64,000 nt of DNA from Methylotuvimicrobium buryatense 5G (GCF_000341735.1 NZ_KB455575.1:1270619-1334618), one strand, 5' to 3'. Positions 1-9,767 are shown, counted from the stretch's first letter. Translations and numbers: made by a program. The notes: generated by a model from the sequence alone, not told the origin.

Positions 1-144
1 ATAATTCAAGAATGCGCGGAACGCTACGAAAAGAAACCACCGCATCAAGCACGATAAGCACGCATAAAAGTCGCGTTTGCTGAGCTTGTGTTATGTCAAT
101 AACCGTTGAAGTATTCGCGGGTACAACAGCAATATCCTGGGTTG
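1..144. other. Window edge, no gene assigned
   Basis: No convincing gene is visible. On the plus strand an open frame enters from the left edge and stops at 55-57 (last residues ECAERYEKKPPHQAR); the same frame stays open after that stop until 103-105. This could be the tail of a transposase or other gene outside the window, but I do not recognise it. Confidence 0.2.
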
Positions 145-507
145 TTAGGGTTGACTGATGCTCGAAGGTAATGTTTTTTTTGCTTCGACAAGCTGCTCTA
201 ACTGGCAATTATTCCGTTTCAGTTCCGCTATTTTTTTCAAATGACGTTTTTGTGTTTTTCTAAGCTCACGAAGCTCAGCTGCGCGCTCAGTCGCTTTGTT
301 TTTCCATTCATCGCGGCTGTTTAGTAGTTTTGACATTTGAAGCATAGTATTTGGGGGATGGGTTAAAATAAGACCTATTTGTACCGCATACAGCGATAAT
401 TTTAAATCCACAAGCTGAGGAAATAAAATCACTGTAAAGTGAACGATTATAAACCATATAGTTGTGCTTCTTTTAGCTAAGTCATTGATTAGTCGCTTTA
501 TGAGCAA
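145..507 (-). CDS. Hypothetical protein, membrane segment plus coiled coil
   Basis: The 120-residue frame has a hydrophobic stretch at about residues 17-52 and a strongly charged coiled-coil-like half (about 64-112, rich in K, E, R and L, beginning SRDEWKNKATERAAELREL). I do not recognise a family. The charged half resembles the short N-terminal helices found before the DDE core of some insertion-sequence transposases, but no catalytic part follows in this window, so it may be a truncated remnant. The frame is moderately AT-rich compared with the GH13 gene downstream. Function unknown; it may not be expressed. Confidence 0.35.
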   Translation of the reverse strand: MLIKRLINDLAKRSTTIWFIIVHFTVILFPQLVDLKLSLYAVQIGLILTHPPNTMLQMSKLLNSRDEWKNKATERAAELRELRKTQKRHLKKIAELKRNNCQLEQLVEAKKTLPSSISQP

Positions 508-621
508 AATAAAAGCGGCTTAAGCTGTCGTTTTGGTCAAACGATTGCATCCAGAATGATTTTAAGTTATTGAATATTAATAAGGTATGTGATTTGATGC
601 ATGCGTTTCGACAGCCTAGGA

Positions 622-660
622 TCGCTCCCACAGAGCACCCAACCCTTTTGTGGGAGCGAC
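622..660. repeat. REP-like hairpin
   Basis: A 10 bp perfect inverted repeat, CGCTCCCACA (623-632) and TGTGGGAGCG (650-659), encloses a 17-base loop. The sequence has the look of an extragenic palindrome of the REP type. The stretch 508-807 otherwise holds no gene I can support. Confidence 0.55.
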
Positions 661-807
661 ACCTTCGTCGCGATTTCGAGGCCGTGAGCGTTAAACGCCA
701 ACAAATGATATCGAAGTCTCATTGGCTAAGTAACTGTTTAAAAACTGCCTCCCGATTTTTCTCGGGCGCGTTACGCTAAACTTCGGTAAATAAATGATAG
801 ACAGTTA

Positions 808-963
808 TACCTTTCACACTTCAAATTTCGGCAGTATCTGAGGAGGCGCCGGGGTGTACGGCAAAGGCTTTGCCAGCATGGAGCTGGCATAGAGCCTACA
901 GGGATGTATTTACGGCGTCCTTTGACGGACACCCCGGCGCCGAATTTTGATCTGCGATGTGCA
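808..963 (+). repeat. TA-flanked miniature element, copy 1
   Basis: About 156 bp beginning TACCTTTCACACTTCAAATT and ending at GATGTGCA, flanked by TA at 806-807 and 964-965. The ends form an imperfect terminal inverted repeat of about 27 bp (CTTCAAATTTCGGC against GCCGAATTTTGATC). Inside lies a second inverted repeat, GGCGCCGGGGTGT against ACACCCCGGCGCC, and a small hairpin GCCAGC-ATGGA-GCTGGC. There is no coding capacity. The right end lies three bases past the stop codon of the GH13 gene, which runs on the minus strand. Confidence 0.85.
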
Positions 964-966
964 TAC

Positions 967-3150
967 TTAGCGAAGATAAACCCCGTCCGAACCAATCTTC
1001 CCCGCCCCGTTCAACACATAAATACCTGCCGAATTGGCTGGCACATGAAAACCCAGGCAGCCGTTACCGACCGACATTTCCTTCCCGGTGATTGCGTCGC
1101 GATAAACGCCGTTACGGATATTTTCAACCGCAATGTCCTGATCACTTCCGATTGACAGGCCGACCACGGCATAGCTCGCTCCATCTTGAAAATCGCGTAC
1201 GAATCGCATGCCGCTTCCCCACTCATGGATTTGGCTCATTTCGCCCTTTTGCAATGCGGGTATCGCTCGCCGGATCTGATTCAAGCGCTTGATGTGTTGA
1301 TATAGCGGATGGCTTTGGGTCGTACCAATGTTCTCGTCGGTCAGATGATCGCCGAAATAGGCCCTACCGGTTTGATCGAGCGTGTCGTCGTTGCCGATAA
1401 CATCCTGCGGCGCACCTTTCATGAACTCGATTTCCTCGCCGTAGTACAAGCAAGGAATGCCGCGCACGGTCCACAACAAATTATAAGCGGCCGCCGCCAT
1501 CCACTGCTCGCCTTTAAAGCGGAAACGAAAGTCGTTGTCAGGCCCGACATCGTGATTCTGTAGAAAGGTCACCAGCGTCGAGGCATTGCCGTAGATCCAA
1601 TCCATTTCCAGCACCCTAGCCACACCTTCGAAGCTGCCCCGACTCAGATTATCGCGAAAGGTCGAGAACAATCCGAAATCGAGTTGCGGAAAACCGGAAT
1701 CACCGCCGGAATGCGGATTACGCGGATCGTGACCCAAGCGTGTATACCACCACGGACGAATAAACGAAGGCCCGTTGTCGCCGCCGCCGAGATCGCCCCA
1801 ACCGTAGCCCTTGACCAAATTTTCCCCGAACACGAACAGCCCCGGCTTGTGCGCCTTCCAGGCATTGACGTATTCCAATAGATTGTCGCGCGGCACATGC
1901 TTGACCGTGTCGATACGCAATGCATCGACGCCCATGTCGAGATAACGGTTGACCGCGCCGATCAGATAATCCTTGACGTTTTGACGGTCGGTCGCGAGGT
2001 TGATGCAATCGCCGGCGATATGTTTCTTCTGAACGGCCTCGCTTTCCCAATCTCCCCCGCAGATAAAGCCTTGCTGCATGTACCATTCGGGATCGAGAGC
2101 TTGCGCGTCGATGCCGAAAAAACGGCCGGGATCGTAACCGGGTTTCGGAATCGTTTCACCGGTCTTGGGATCTTGCAGCGGCAACTTGCCTTCGGGATCG
2201 CTATGATGCCTTTCACGATACCAGTCAGGAGCCAACGGGTTGTCGATGTCGTCGCGGTTCGGCCAAGTGTAATTGCCAAGATGGCCTTGATACGGACCAT
2301 GATCGACTCGACCTTGCTCCGAACCTTGCGGTACATAATATTTGATCGGCAGATGATCGATGTGCACCTTGCCGCGAATACCGTACTGGCAAGAATGATT
2401 GACGACGACATCCTGAATGATCTTGATGCCGCGTTTATGGGCTTCGTCGATCAAATTCTGATAAGTCGCATCGGGCGATTCTAGGCGTGGATCGATGCGG
2501 GTCCAATCGTAGGCGTGATAACCGTGATAATCCAAACCGCTACGGTTCTCGACCGGCGGCGTGATCCAGATCGCGGTGAAACCGAGATCGCGGAGGTAGT
2601 CGAGACGTTCGATCAAACCTTTGAAATCGCCGCGCCAATGCGGGTCTTCCGGTTCGCCGGTATCAGGATTGAACTTGATACGGTCGCGGCAAAAAAAACT
2701 GCTGCTCGGGTCGCCTTCATTGAAACGAGCGGTCAGCAAGAAATAAATCGTTTCCTCACGAAAATCGCCCAATGGCCCGTTCGGATCGACCGGAACATGT
2801 AAAGGCTTCGCCGAAGCGTTTGAGCTCGGCCGTGTCGCGGCTGAAATCCCGCTAAAGGCGGCCACTCGCGGATCGACGTTCTCTTCGTATTCATGCCAAT
2901 GCCCGTTCGCGTAATAGCCGCTACGCGCACAGTGCAAATCCCCAGTCTGCGAACCATTGCCGTCGTTGAAGACCACGCTGGCGGACTTCACGCCATTAAA
3001 GCGATAAACGAACCAACCATCGTTATCGACCATTACCGGTACGCCGGGCCAATGAGTGTTTTCGCCGCTCGGATAAGTATTCCAGTAATGAATATGAACG
3101 AAATCCGCCCAATCGGCGGGTTTAAGGAAGCGTATAACGAGTTCGGGCAT
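967..3150 (-). CDS. GH13 alpha-amylase family glycoside hydrolase
   Basis: A 727-residue protein. Residues about 1-95 form a beta-rich, aromatic-rich domain that looks like a starch-binding module (HYWNTYPSGENTHWPG; GWFVYRFNG). The GH13 barrel runs from about residue 130 to 640 with all four conserved regions: region I DVVVNH (247-252), region II LRIDTVKH with nucleophile Asp414, region III FGEN with acid/base Glu443, and region IV QNHD with Asp534. It should hydrolyse alpha-1,4-glucans such as glycogen or maltodextrin. No signal peptide is visible, so a cytoplasmic role in glycogen turnover is more likely than secretion. The start at 3150 fits the beginning of the binding module. A miniature element lies three bases beyond the stop codon. 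Substrate specificity within GH13 cannot be told from sequence alone. Confidence 0.9.
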   Translation of the reverse strand: MPELVIRFLKPADWADFVHIHYWNTYPSGENTHWPGVPVMVDNDGWFVYRFNGVKSASVVFNDGNGSQTGDLHCARSGYYANGHWHEYEENVDPRVAAFSGISAATRPSSNASAKPLHVPVDPNGPLGDFREETIYFLLTARFNEGDPSSSFFCRDRIKFNPDTGEPEDPHWRGDFKGLIERLDYLRDLGFTAIWITPPVENRSGLDYHGYHAYDWTRIDPRLESPDATYQNLIDEAHKRGIKIIQDVVVNHSCQYGIRGKVHIDHLPIKYYVPQGSEQGRVDHGPYQGHLGNYTWPNRDDIDNPLAPDWYRERHHSDPEGKLPLQDPKTGETIPKPGYDPGRFFGIDAQALDPEWYMQQGFICGGDWESEAVQKKHIAGDCINLATDRQNVKDYLIGAVNRYLDMGVDALRIDTVKHVPRDNLLEYVNAWKAHKPGLFVFGENLVKGYGWGDLGGGDNGPSFIRPWWYTRLGHDPRNPHSGGDSGFPQLDFGLFSTFRDNLSRGSFEGVARVLEMDWIYGNASTLVTFLQNHDVGPDNDFRFRFKGEQWMAAAAYNLLWTVRGIPCLYYGEEIEFMKGAPQDVIGNDDTLDQTGRAYFGDHLTDENIGTTQSHPLYQHIKRLNQIRRAIPALQKGEMSQIHEWGSGMRFVRDFQDGASYAVVGLSIGSDQDIAVENIRNGVYRDAITGKEMSVGNGCLGFHVPANSAGIYVLNGAGKIGSDGVYLR

Positions 3151-3501
3151 GTGATTTTAAAGCGATCGGTGAATAAGATGGGTATCAAGACAGTATGCTA
3201 GTCATAAAACCTTAAACTAGCACACTGCGCCGGGGATAATGGCAATTGAATACTCGACTGTCAAGTACCGGATGATTAATCCCACAATTCCCAATTTGAA
3301 AATCCGCAAGAGCATGGAGGGAGTAACGAATTTTGCTCCTGCAAAAATCCACAAGGGTAAAAAAGAGCGCTTTCATCTTTTGCCTTCGAGTGTCTTCAGT
3401 GGAAAAACCGAAGACTTCGTTGACATTTACAGGTATTACTCCCTTTTGATCGAAAAACCGTCTAAGAATAAAAGGTATGGGGTGTATCTATAAAGGGATT
3501 A
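3151..3501. other. Intergenic region with degenerate repeat material
   Basis: No reliable gene. The stretch around 3280-3370 carries pieces seen in other repeats of the window: CAATTCCCAATTTG (compare 25547-25560) and GCTCCTGCAAAAATC (compare the insert in the copy at 38319-38522). An open frame of 84 codons at 3239-3493 is largely made of this material and is not called as a gene. Confidence 0.5.
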
Positions 3502-3658
3502 TACACATCGCAGATCAAAATTCGGCGCCGAAGTGCCCGTCAAAGGACGCCGTAAATACGTCCCTGTAGGCTCTATGCCAGCTCCATGCTGGCAAAGCCT
3601 TTGTCGAGCACCCCGGAGCCTCCTTAGTCACCTGCCGAATTTTGAAGTACGAAAGGTA
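3502..3658 (-). repeat. TA-flanked miniature element, copy 2 (inverted)
   Basis: A 157 bp copy of the element at 808-963, in the opposite orientation, flanked by TA at 3500-3501 and 3659-3660. On the plus strand it starts TACACATCGCAGATCAAAAT and ends GAAAGGTA. The central hairpin GCCAGC/GCTGGC and the core sequence (here GGACGCCGTAAATACGTCCC) are kept. Its right edge is five bases downstream of the stop codon of the HD-GYP gene, so this copy forms the 3' flank of that gene. Confidence 0.85.
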
Positions 3659-3663
3659 TAGAT

Positions 3664-6600
3664 TCATTGCCATAGCGTTCCGCCGTCCTCCAAGACTTCG
3701 CGGCAAAATTTTACGACGCTCGCATCATAGATGGAGCCCTTGCCTCGCTCGATCTCGTTCAAAGCCGCTTGCACTCCCAAAGCCGCCCGATAGGGCCGAT
3801 GCGAGGCCATCGCTTCAACCACATCGGAAACGGCGAGAATGCGCGATTCCATCAAAATTTCGTCGCCTTTTAGCCCATGAGGATAACCGGTGCCGTCCAA
3901 GCGCTCATGATGCTGAACAACCATTTCGGCTATCGGCCATGGAAATTCGATGCCTTTGACAATTTCATAACCGATCGACGGATGGCTTTTAATGATAGTA
4001 AACAATATCGGTTCTAGCTTACCGGGCCGATTGAGTATTTCGATCGGGACGGCAATCTTGCCGATATCGTGTATCGTCGCACCTAACCGCAATCCTTCCA
4101 AGCGATAAGCATCGAAACCCATACGCCTGCCGATTTGCACGGCCAACTCGGCAACTCGCTCTTGGTGCCCGGCGGTATACGGATCGCGTTTTTCAATCGT
4201 CATGGCTATCGCGCGAATGGTTTGTATCAATGATCCTTGCAATTTCTCGGCAAAACGCTGCTGTTCTTCCTCGGCATGTTTGCGCACCGAAATATCGATG
4301 ATACTGGCCCGGTATTCGGCAACGCAGCCTGTTTCGTCTTTTATTGGATCGATGCTAAGACTAACCCACAGCCCGCGCCCATCGGCACGGCGCATATTGA
4401 GCTCGATATCGCGAATGCTTTGCTCGCCGGCGAATAATTTCCCGACTTCCGTTTCCCCAAACAGATCGAAAATCGTGTTCGTTTCCAAAATAGCCCTGTC
4501 ATATCCCAACATCTCGCATAACGACTGATTGAACTGCAACAAAACTCCGTTTTTAGGTGCAACAGATACATAAGCATTAGGCGCGTTTTCGTATAATTCC
4601 TCGTATCGATTCTCGGCGACTTTCAATACCGACTCGGCATGCTCGCGCTCTTGTCGAATACGCAATGCTCGGATACCGAACGCCAAGTCGCCGGCCATTT
4701 CTTCGAGCAATCTCAACTCGGCTTGATCGAAGGCATCCGGCTCAGCAGAATCGAGCGTGATCGCACCCAAGGTTTCGTCATCCGAAATCAACGGTAGCGC
4801 GACCACTGACGCATAACCTTGTGCCAACGCGGCTTCTCGCCATGCAGGGGCAAAATCATGAGCATTATTGACGATATCTTTCAGAATAAACGTTTCCTTG
4901 TTGCGAATGGCGTAGGCGGCCGGATTACGTCCGCTTGCATCATCGGCCCAAGACAGCTCGGCCGAGGTAATCAAGTCGATATCGCCCCCGGCAAAAGCCA
5001 TCGGACGAATCGTTTTTCGATCGTCGTGTTCCGCATAGCCGACCCATGCAAAACGGTAACCGCCGCTGTCGATCAAGATACGGCATATATCGTTCATCAA
5101 AGTTTGTTCTTGTTGCGCATGGACAAGCGTGGTATTGCACAGGCTCAGCGTGCGCAATGCCCGGTTGAGCCTATGCATTTCACTCTCGGCCTGACGCAGC
5201 TCGGTAACATCCTGTACCGTGCCGATCATACGGATCGGTTCTCCCGCATCGTTGACAATCACTTCTCCGATTTCGTGAAGCACTCGCTCGACACCATCGG
5301 CACGGCGAATACGGTGATCGAGCTCGTATTCATCGCCTCGCGAGAAGGCATTTTGCACGGCATCGGCCACAAAGTCGCGATCCTTCGGCGATATCGACTC
5401 AAGAAACCTTCGATAGGTCGCAACGAATTGTTGCGGCTTGAAACCGAACATGCGGTACACTTCGTCGGACCACGACAACTCGTCGGTGACAATATTCCAT
5501 TCCCAACTGCCTAGATGAGCGATGTGTTGAGCCGCGGCCAAGTTCGTTTCACTGATCTGCAAATGAATCATCGTCTTGATGCGGCGGAGGGTGTTGACAA
5601 TCATCTCGCCAACCGTTTGCAGTAGACGCTCTTCTTCTTCGTTCCAACGACGAAGACGCTTGACGGAATCGACGCCGATAAACCCCGAGAAAACGCCGCC
5701 GTAATTAAATGGTTCAGAAAGTAGCGAAAGTATATTCTCCCGCTTGAACTCCTCGCGCTCGAGGATAGCGACGGAAGGCAAGCGATTAACATCTTCTATC
5801 TTTACGCTCCTTCCGCTCATCAGCTCTCCGAACAACCACGGAAAGGATTCGACCGTAAATTTGCTTAGTGAATCGATTTCCGGCTCGATGCCTTCCGCAC
5901 ACCACTCGTGAGTATGCCCAAAAATATCTTCGGTATCGTCGTAATCGAAAATATACACCCGATCGACGTCTAAAAACCGGCCTAATTGCGTGAGGGTTTT
6001 CAAAACCACTTCATTGACTTGTTCCGGTCTAGCGTTACTCAAGTTCGAAGCGATTTCGGCAATCAAGGCTTCTAAACCGATACGATAGGTCAGTGCCTGC
6101 TCGGCCCGCTTGACTTCGCTAAGGTCCAGAACGGTCAAGACAAAGCCTTCTCGTTCATCGTTATCGTTTAAAATTCCCGCAACCGTGATAAAAACCGGCA
6201 ACCCAAGACCGTTCGGCACATTCAATTCCATTTCGGCCGAAAAGTCTTCGCCGTCTCGCTCGGCTTTATCGAATAGCGCTTGCAACTGCGACATGAAATA
6301 GGCCGTGACCAATAAACAGTCTCCCTTATTAAACAAGCGCTTGTTGCACTCGGGTTCGTGCGAATCGCAGCCTAGAAGAGCCCTCAAACTCGGGTTGCAA
6401 AAAATCACCCGGCGCTCGCAATCCAATATCATAATACCTTCGCCAGCCTGCTCTAGGGCTCGGTTCAATATTCTTCGACGCGCCTCCGTCTTGCGCAACT
6501 CGGTTACGTCTTCCAAAATATGAATCGCACTCTTGACGCTTCTATCCGCATGCATAATCCCGAAGGAGCGCGAAACGAATATATCTCCATTAGGTAGTTG

Positions 6601-7947
6601 TAATTCGTTTGCTTTTGCAAAACTGTCTTCCGGAAAATTACGGCATGCGGGCATCGGTTCATTCAGTTTCGGAAATAATTCGAAATACAAGCGTCCAATG
6701 ACTTGATCCAGCGTCATTCCCGCACGATCGCAATAAGCGGGGTTGGCTCTAACGATGCGCATCGCGGCATCGTGAATGAAGATAGGATCGCCAATCGCAT
6801 CGAAAGCATCGTTCCAATCTTTGCTAATGCGCTCCAATCGTCGCCGACTTTCTTCCAATTCGGCGGTTCTTTCCCTAACTCTATCCGCTAAATAATCGCG
6901 CGCGTCGATCAATTCGATTTCAGTTTTGCGCAGGCGGCCATTCAGACGTATGAAATAAACAACAACGAGGCTTAATACCAACGGCGTCAGTATCGACAAT
7001 AACAACCAATGCCAATAATGACGCAAAAAATCCTCAAAACCGATCCGGCCAACACCTTCATATGGGCTCAAACGAAGCTCACGCAATAAGTCATGCACCG
7101 GGCGGTAGTTATAAGCTACAGTCCAACCGGTAATTCCCGCTGCTTGAGCTGCAGAACTATCGTTTGACATCAACATTAACGCCGAGGCAACTTCGAGACT
7201 CAAAGACTCGGGTGTATCGGCAAGTTTGGCGAATGGCCATTCGGGATAAAGGCGAGTGCTGCTTAAATAACTGAAATTTTCATGCTGTATAGGATTGATG
7301 ATTTTCAGTTCATTCAGATCGATCTCGCCTTCTTTATGCATGTGCTCCAAAGTATCGCTACGCGCGGTCCCGGCATCGACAACTCCATCTAAAACCGCTC
7401 GAACGGTCGCATCATGGGTATTAAGAAAACTTAACCGAGTATGCTTCTCCGGCATCACGCCCTGAGCCTGCATTTCACGCCGAGCGGCCAGATATCCGCC
7501 TAGTGACGATTGGCTCACTGCAGCGAAACGCTTGCCGTTCAAGTCGGCGATTGTATTTATGTCATCCCGGTCCGCGCGCGCGAATATCACGCCGCTAAAA
7601 AATGTATTGCCGCGCCCGCCGTTACGTTTACGCATTGTAGCGATACGCCCCGCGCCATAACGCACTTCGAAATCGACATAGATTCCCGAGTTCGCGACAA
7701 AAAAATCCACTGCGCCCGAAGCGACAGCTTTATCGATTTCGTTAAAATCTAGCGGAACGATGGAAAAGTTTCGGCTGGATATTTCACTCGTCAAATACTC
7801 GGCGGTCGGCAACCATTCGGCCAAAGCGCGGTCCTTGCCCCGATTCGCCAATACGCCGATACGTACCGTATCGTCCGCAACAACAGACGCCGGTCTCAAG
7901 AGCAACATCGACGATAAAAACAAGATAATTAAGCGCAGCAGAAGCAT
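3664..7947 (-). CDS. PhnD-like binding domain / PAS-GAF / HD-GYP signalling protein
   Basis: A very large membrane-anchored protein of 1427 residues from the ATG at 7947; a longer frame with a GTG start at 8010 adds 21 residues. I prefer 7947 because it opens directly with a signal-like helix (MLLLRLIILFLSS). Order: signal/anchor; periplasmic phosphonate-binding-type (PhnD) domain to about residue 310 (VRIGVLANRGKD); membrane helix (LLLSILTPLVLSLVVVYFI); two PAS domains; GAF; PAS; GAF; PAS; C-terminal HD-GYP. The HD pair lies in IHDIGK (about 1293-1294) and the signature HHERLDGTGYP at about 1346-1356, all intact, so it should hydrolyse c-di-GMP. No GGDEF domain is present. Probable role: sensing a small periplasmic ligand plus cytoplasmic cues and lowering c-di-GMP. 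The ligand is unknown. It stands alone, with a miniature element five bases past the stop. Confidence 0.88.
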   Translation of the reverse strand: MLLLRLIILFLSSMLLLRPASVVADDTVRIGVLANRGKDRALAEWLPTAEYLTSEISSRNFSIVPLDFNEIDKAVASGAVDFFVANSGIYVDFEVRYGAGRIATMRKRNGGRGNTFFSGVIFARADRDDINTIADLNGKRFAAVSQSSLGGYLAARREMQAQGVMPEKHTRLSFLNTHDATVRAVLDGVVDAGTARSDTLEHMHKEGEIDLNELKIINPIQHENFSYLSSTRLYPEWPFAKLADTPESLSLEVASALMLMSNDSSAAQAAGITGWTVAYNYRPVHDLLRELRLSPYEGVGRIGFEDFLRHYWHWLLLSILTPLVLSLVVVYFIRLNGRLRKTEIELIDARDYLADRVRERTAELEESRRRLERISKDWNDAFDAIGDPIFIHDAAMRIVRANPAYCDRAGMTLDQVIGRLYFELFPKLNEPMPACRNFPEDSFAKANELQLPNGDIFVSRSFGIMHADRSVKSAIHILEDVTELRKTEARRRILNRALEQAGEGIMILDCERRVIFCNPSLRALLGCDSHEPECNKRLFNKGDCLLVTAYFMSQLQALFDKAERDGEDFSAEMELNVPNGLGLPVFITVAGILNDNDEREGFVLTVLDLSEVKRAEQALTYRIGLEALIAEIASNLSNARPEQVNEVVLKTLTQLGRFLDVDRVYIFDYDDTEDIFGHTHEWCAEGIEPEIDSLSKFTVESFPWLFGELMSGRSVKIEDVNRLPSVAILEREEFKRENILSLLSEPFNYGGVFSGFIGVDSVKRLRRWNEEEERLLQTVGEMIVNTLRRIKTMIHLQISETNLAAAQHIAHLGSWEWNIVTDELSWSDEVYRMFGFKPQQFVATYRRFLESISPKDRDFVADAVQNAFSRGDEYELDHRIRRADGVERVLHEIGEVIVNDAGEPIRMIGTVQDVTELRQAESEMHRLNRALRTLSLCNTTLVHAQQEQTLMNDICRILIDSGGYRFAWVGYAEHDDRKTIRPMAFAGGDIDLITSAELSWADDASGRNPAAYAIRNKETFILKDIVNNAHDFAPAWREAALAQGYASVVALPLISDDETLGAITLDSAEPDAFDQAELRLLEEMAGDLAFGIRALRIRQEREHAESVLKVAENRYEELYENAPNAYVSVAPKNGVLLQFNQSLCEMLGYDRAILETNTIFDLFGETEVGKLFAGEQSIRDIELNMRRADGRGLWVSLSIDPIKDETGCVAEYRASIIDISVRKHAEEEQQRFAEKLQGSLIQTIRAIAMTIEKRDPYTAGHQERVAELAVQIGRRMGFDAYRLEGLRLGATIHDIGKIAVPIEILNRPGKLEPILFTIIKSHPSIGYEIVKGIEFPWPIAEMVVQHHERLDGTGYPHGLKGDEILMESRILAVSDVVEAMASHRPYRAALGVQAALNEIERGKGSIYDASVVKFCREVLEDGGTLWQ

Positions 7948-8109
7948 ATCGAACAATTTAATAGAGGAAGATTTTCTTAGGCCTTTAAGAATGAAATACG
8001 AAGTCCCCACCGGAACGGCTTAATTTCATTGAGCATCATAGCAGATAAATCTTAAACAACGGTTCGGCTAGCCAGTAAAAAAAATCGGTGATTTATCATA
8101 ATGATTTAT

Positions 8110-8301
8110 CCTAAAAAGAGCAGTTGGCATGTGCATTAGACCGTTCGTGCTGAGCCAAGTCGAATCATGAAGGGCCTACTGCACTTTCACCGGCCTGGTG
8201 AAGCTTCAAACCACCCTTCACCCTTCGACAGGGCTCTCCTGAGCGTAGCCGAAGGGCTCAGGGCGAACGGTAGTTTGAGGCTCTCAACTGCTCTTTTTAG
8301 G
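8110..8301 (+). mobile_element. Miniature element with 17 bp inverted ends, copy 1
   Basis: A 192 bp non-coding element with perfect terminal inverted repeats CCTAAAAAGAGCAGTTG (8110-8126) and CAACTGCTCTTTTTAGG (8285-8301). It is flanked by a perfect 5 bp direct repeat TTTAT (8105-8109 and 8302-8306), the expected target-site duplication. The interior holds a palindromic stretch of the type CCCTTCGACAGGGCTC / GGGCTCAGGGCGAACGG. It has no transposase and must have been moved in trans. An open frame at 8167-8406 crosses it and is an artefact. Confidence 0.9.
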
Positions 8302-8321
8302 TTTATACTCTTTGCCAGGAC

Positions 8322-8410
8322 TACCATTAAGTTAAAAAAACCCGTCATTCCGCCAGGAACTGGCGGAATCCAATGCCATGGATGGCAAGCTTTTGAGGCA
8401 CACTAAAGCC
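8322..8410. repeat. Dispersed repeat, second family (simple copy)
   Basis: The stretch from TTAAGTTAAAAAAACCCGTC to CTAAAGCCTG is repeated with changes at 25500-25546 plus 25756-25815 (shared words: ACCCGTCATT, CCATGGATGGCAAGCTTTT, TTAGAGCC/TAAAGCC). Here it is uninterrupted; at 25.5 kb another element sits inside it. Bases 8411-8768, up to the next gene, hold no gene I can support. Confidence 0.6.
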
Positions 8411-8768
8411 TGAAGCAAGCATTACTTATTTTCTGTCATGCCATAAATTCTTAACCTGTCAAACACGATCCACCTAGACCATTGATTTATGAACATTGTT
8501 CTGTTCATAATAGCGACAGTTTGTGCGAATGGAATATAAAGGAAGTAAAATGGTTGTAACTATTCAGTCCCCGGCAATTATCGTTCCCACGATGGAGCGA
8601 GGGAGCGATAGGGGATGTGAATAATTACACTACATTTGTTAAAACCGGGCTAATTGATAGATTTTGGCTGATGCCAAAATTTGATTCGCGAAGAGCTTAT
8701 ATCTCTTATTCGTTTTTACTTATTTTTTGAAATTCGACTAAAATCGATCAATAAAGAGGAACGCCTAT

Positions 8769-9293
8769 ATGCTTGAATGGTCGATTCTATTTTTTTTACT
8801 TTTTATTATTTATATCATTATGAAAAAATCTAACGCCACCACTGAAAAAACTAAACCTGAGACTGAAAAAACCGTAACACCCGAAGCGGTTAAAGAAACG
8901 CCGAAGAAAGCAAGCCCTACCCGGCCGGCCTCTAAAAAAGTTAAAGCCACCGAAGCACCTAAAGCAACAATCGAACAACCGGTTACAACTGAAACCGCTA
9001 AAGTAACGCCAAAAAAAACCAGCCCCTCCCGAGCTGCCACTAAAAAAACAAGCAGCCCAGCTCCAGCTCCGGTTGCCGAAACGCCGGAATTAAGCATACG
9101 TGAACGCGTCGGCTTAACTGCGGGTAACATCTGGCAATACTTGGATCAAAATGGCGAAACTTCCGTTGCAAAATTAATCAAGGAACTTCCTGAAGAAGAA
9201 AAAATTATCCAGCGCAGCATCGGTTGGTTAGCCCAAGAAGGTAAAATCACACTCGACACCGTCAATCGAGTTGAAACCGTCGCACTAAAATGA
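8769..9293 (+). CDS. Membrane-anchored protein with lysine-rich linker and winged-helix domain
   Basis: A 174-residue protein in three parts: an N-terminal membrane helix (residues about 3-17, WSILFFLLFIIYIIM), a low-complexity Lys/Thr/Pro/Ala linker with two imperfect copies of a T-A-K-V-TPKK-SPSR block (about 20-105), and a C-terminal domain of about 65 residues (RERVGLTAGNIWQYLDQNG onward) that matches the DUF2582-type winged helix. An AGAGGA ribosome site sits eight to nine bases before the ATG at 8769, which supports the long form; a second ATG at 8820 would remove the membrane helix and lacks such a site. The linker resembles histone H1-like tails, so DNA binding near the membrane is possible. 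The function is not known. Confidence 0.7.
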   Translation: MLEWSILFFLLFIIYIIMKKSNATTEKTKPETEKTVTPEAVKETPKKASPTRPASKKVKATEAPKATIEQPVTTETAKVTPKKTSPSRAATKKTSSPAPAPVAETPELSIRERVGLTAGNIWQYLDQNGETSVAKLIKELPEEEKIIQRSIGWLAQEGKITLDTVNRVETVALK

Positions 9294-9317
9294 TGAAGGG
9301 AATGAATCGTAAAAATT

Positions 9318-9748
9318 AATCTACCTATCTGCTGTCACAATCGGCCCAGGGTGTAGCATGACTGGCGCGCAAGACTTCGGGCACGGCAATGCCTGTCACC
9401 GAACATGCATTCCCTCAAAAATCCAGCGTCGCCTTGCAAAAGACGTTTTGCCCGATGCGCTGTCGGACCATGCATTCGACTTCGGTGCCGTTGAGCGGCA
9501 ACTGGGTCAGTTTTTTTTTGAACTTCGGCCTGGTAATCGAGTTCGGCCTGATTGGGAAGCGATTGAGCCAATGCCGCCGCTCGACTTAGCAATTGCGTCA
9601 AAATATCGATGCTTTTTGCTGTAAACCGGACTTGGGCGCGATGCCTTGCCGAACCCAAGCACACAGCATCGTCATCGACGGGCAAGACATACTCGAAGCC
9701 ATGTTCTCGCCCCGCTTTTTCGATCAGTATTCGCTCGAGCGAATTCAT
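9318..9748 (-). pseudogene. HNH endonuclease remnant
   Basis: The first ~80 residues from 9748 (MNSLERILIEKAGREHGFEY; LARSLP-type AAALAQSLPNQAELDYQAEV) resemble the N-terminal part of a family of HNH endonucleases of about 300 residues. The rest is readable only by changing frame: MVRQRIGQNVFCKATLDF, then a stop, then VTGIAVPEVLRASHATPWAD, which are the conserved blocks before the HNH core. The core itself is missing. So the gene has at least one frameshift, an in-frame stop and a lost 3' end. Family assignment is from remembered conserved blocks and is fairly firm; the gene is certainly not functional as it stands. Confidence 0.7.
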
Positions 9749-9767
9749 GCCTGGATTACGAAATAGG

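Noticed and set aside
771-995. Open frames inside the TA-flanked elements (also at 13570-13770, 38258-38509, 3515-3706)
   Set aside because: The same short peptides recur in each copy because the element is repeated; frames are not conserved between copies.
3239-3493. Plus-strand open frame of 84 codons
   Set aside because: Made largely of repeat-derived words also found at 25.5 kb and 38.4 kb, with no family features or ribosome site.
8167-8406. Plus-strand open frame of 79 codons
   Set aside because: It lies across the miniature element and the next dispersed repeat; the sequence is explained by those repeats.
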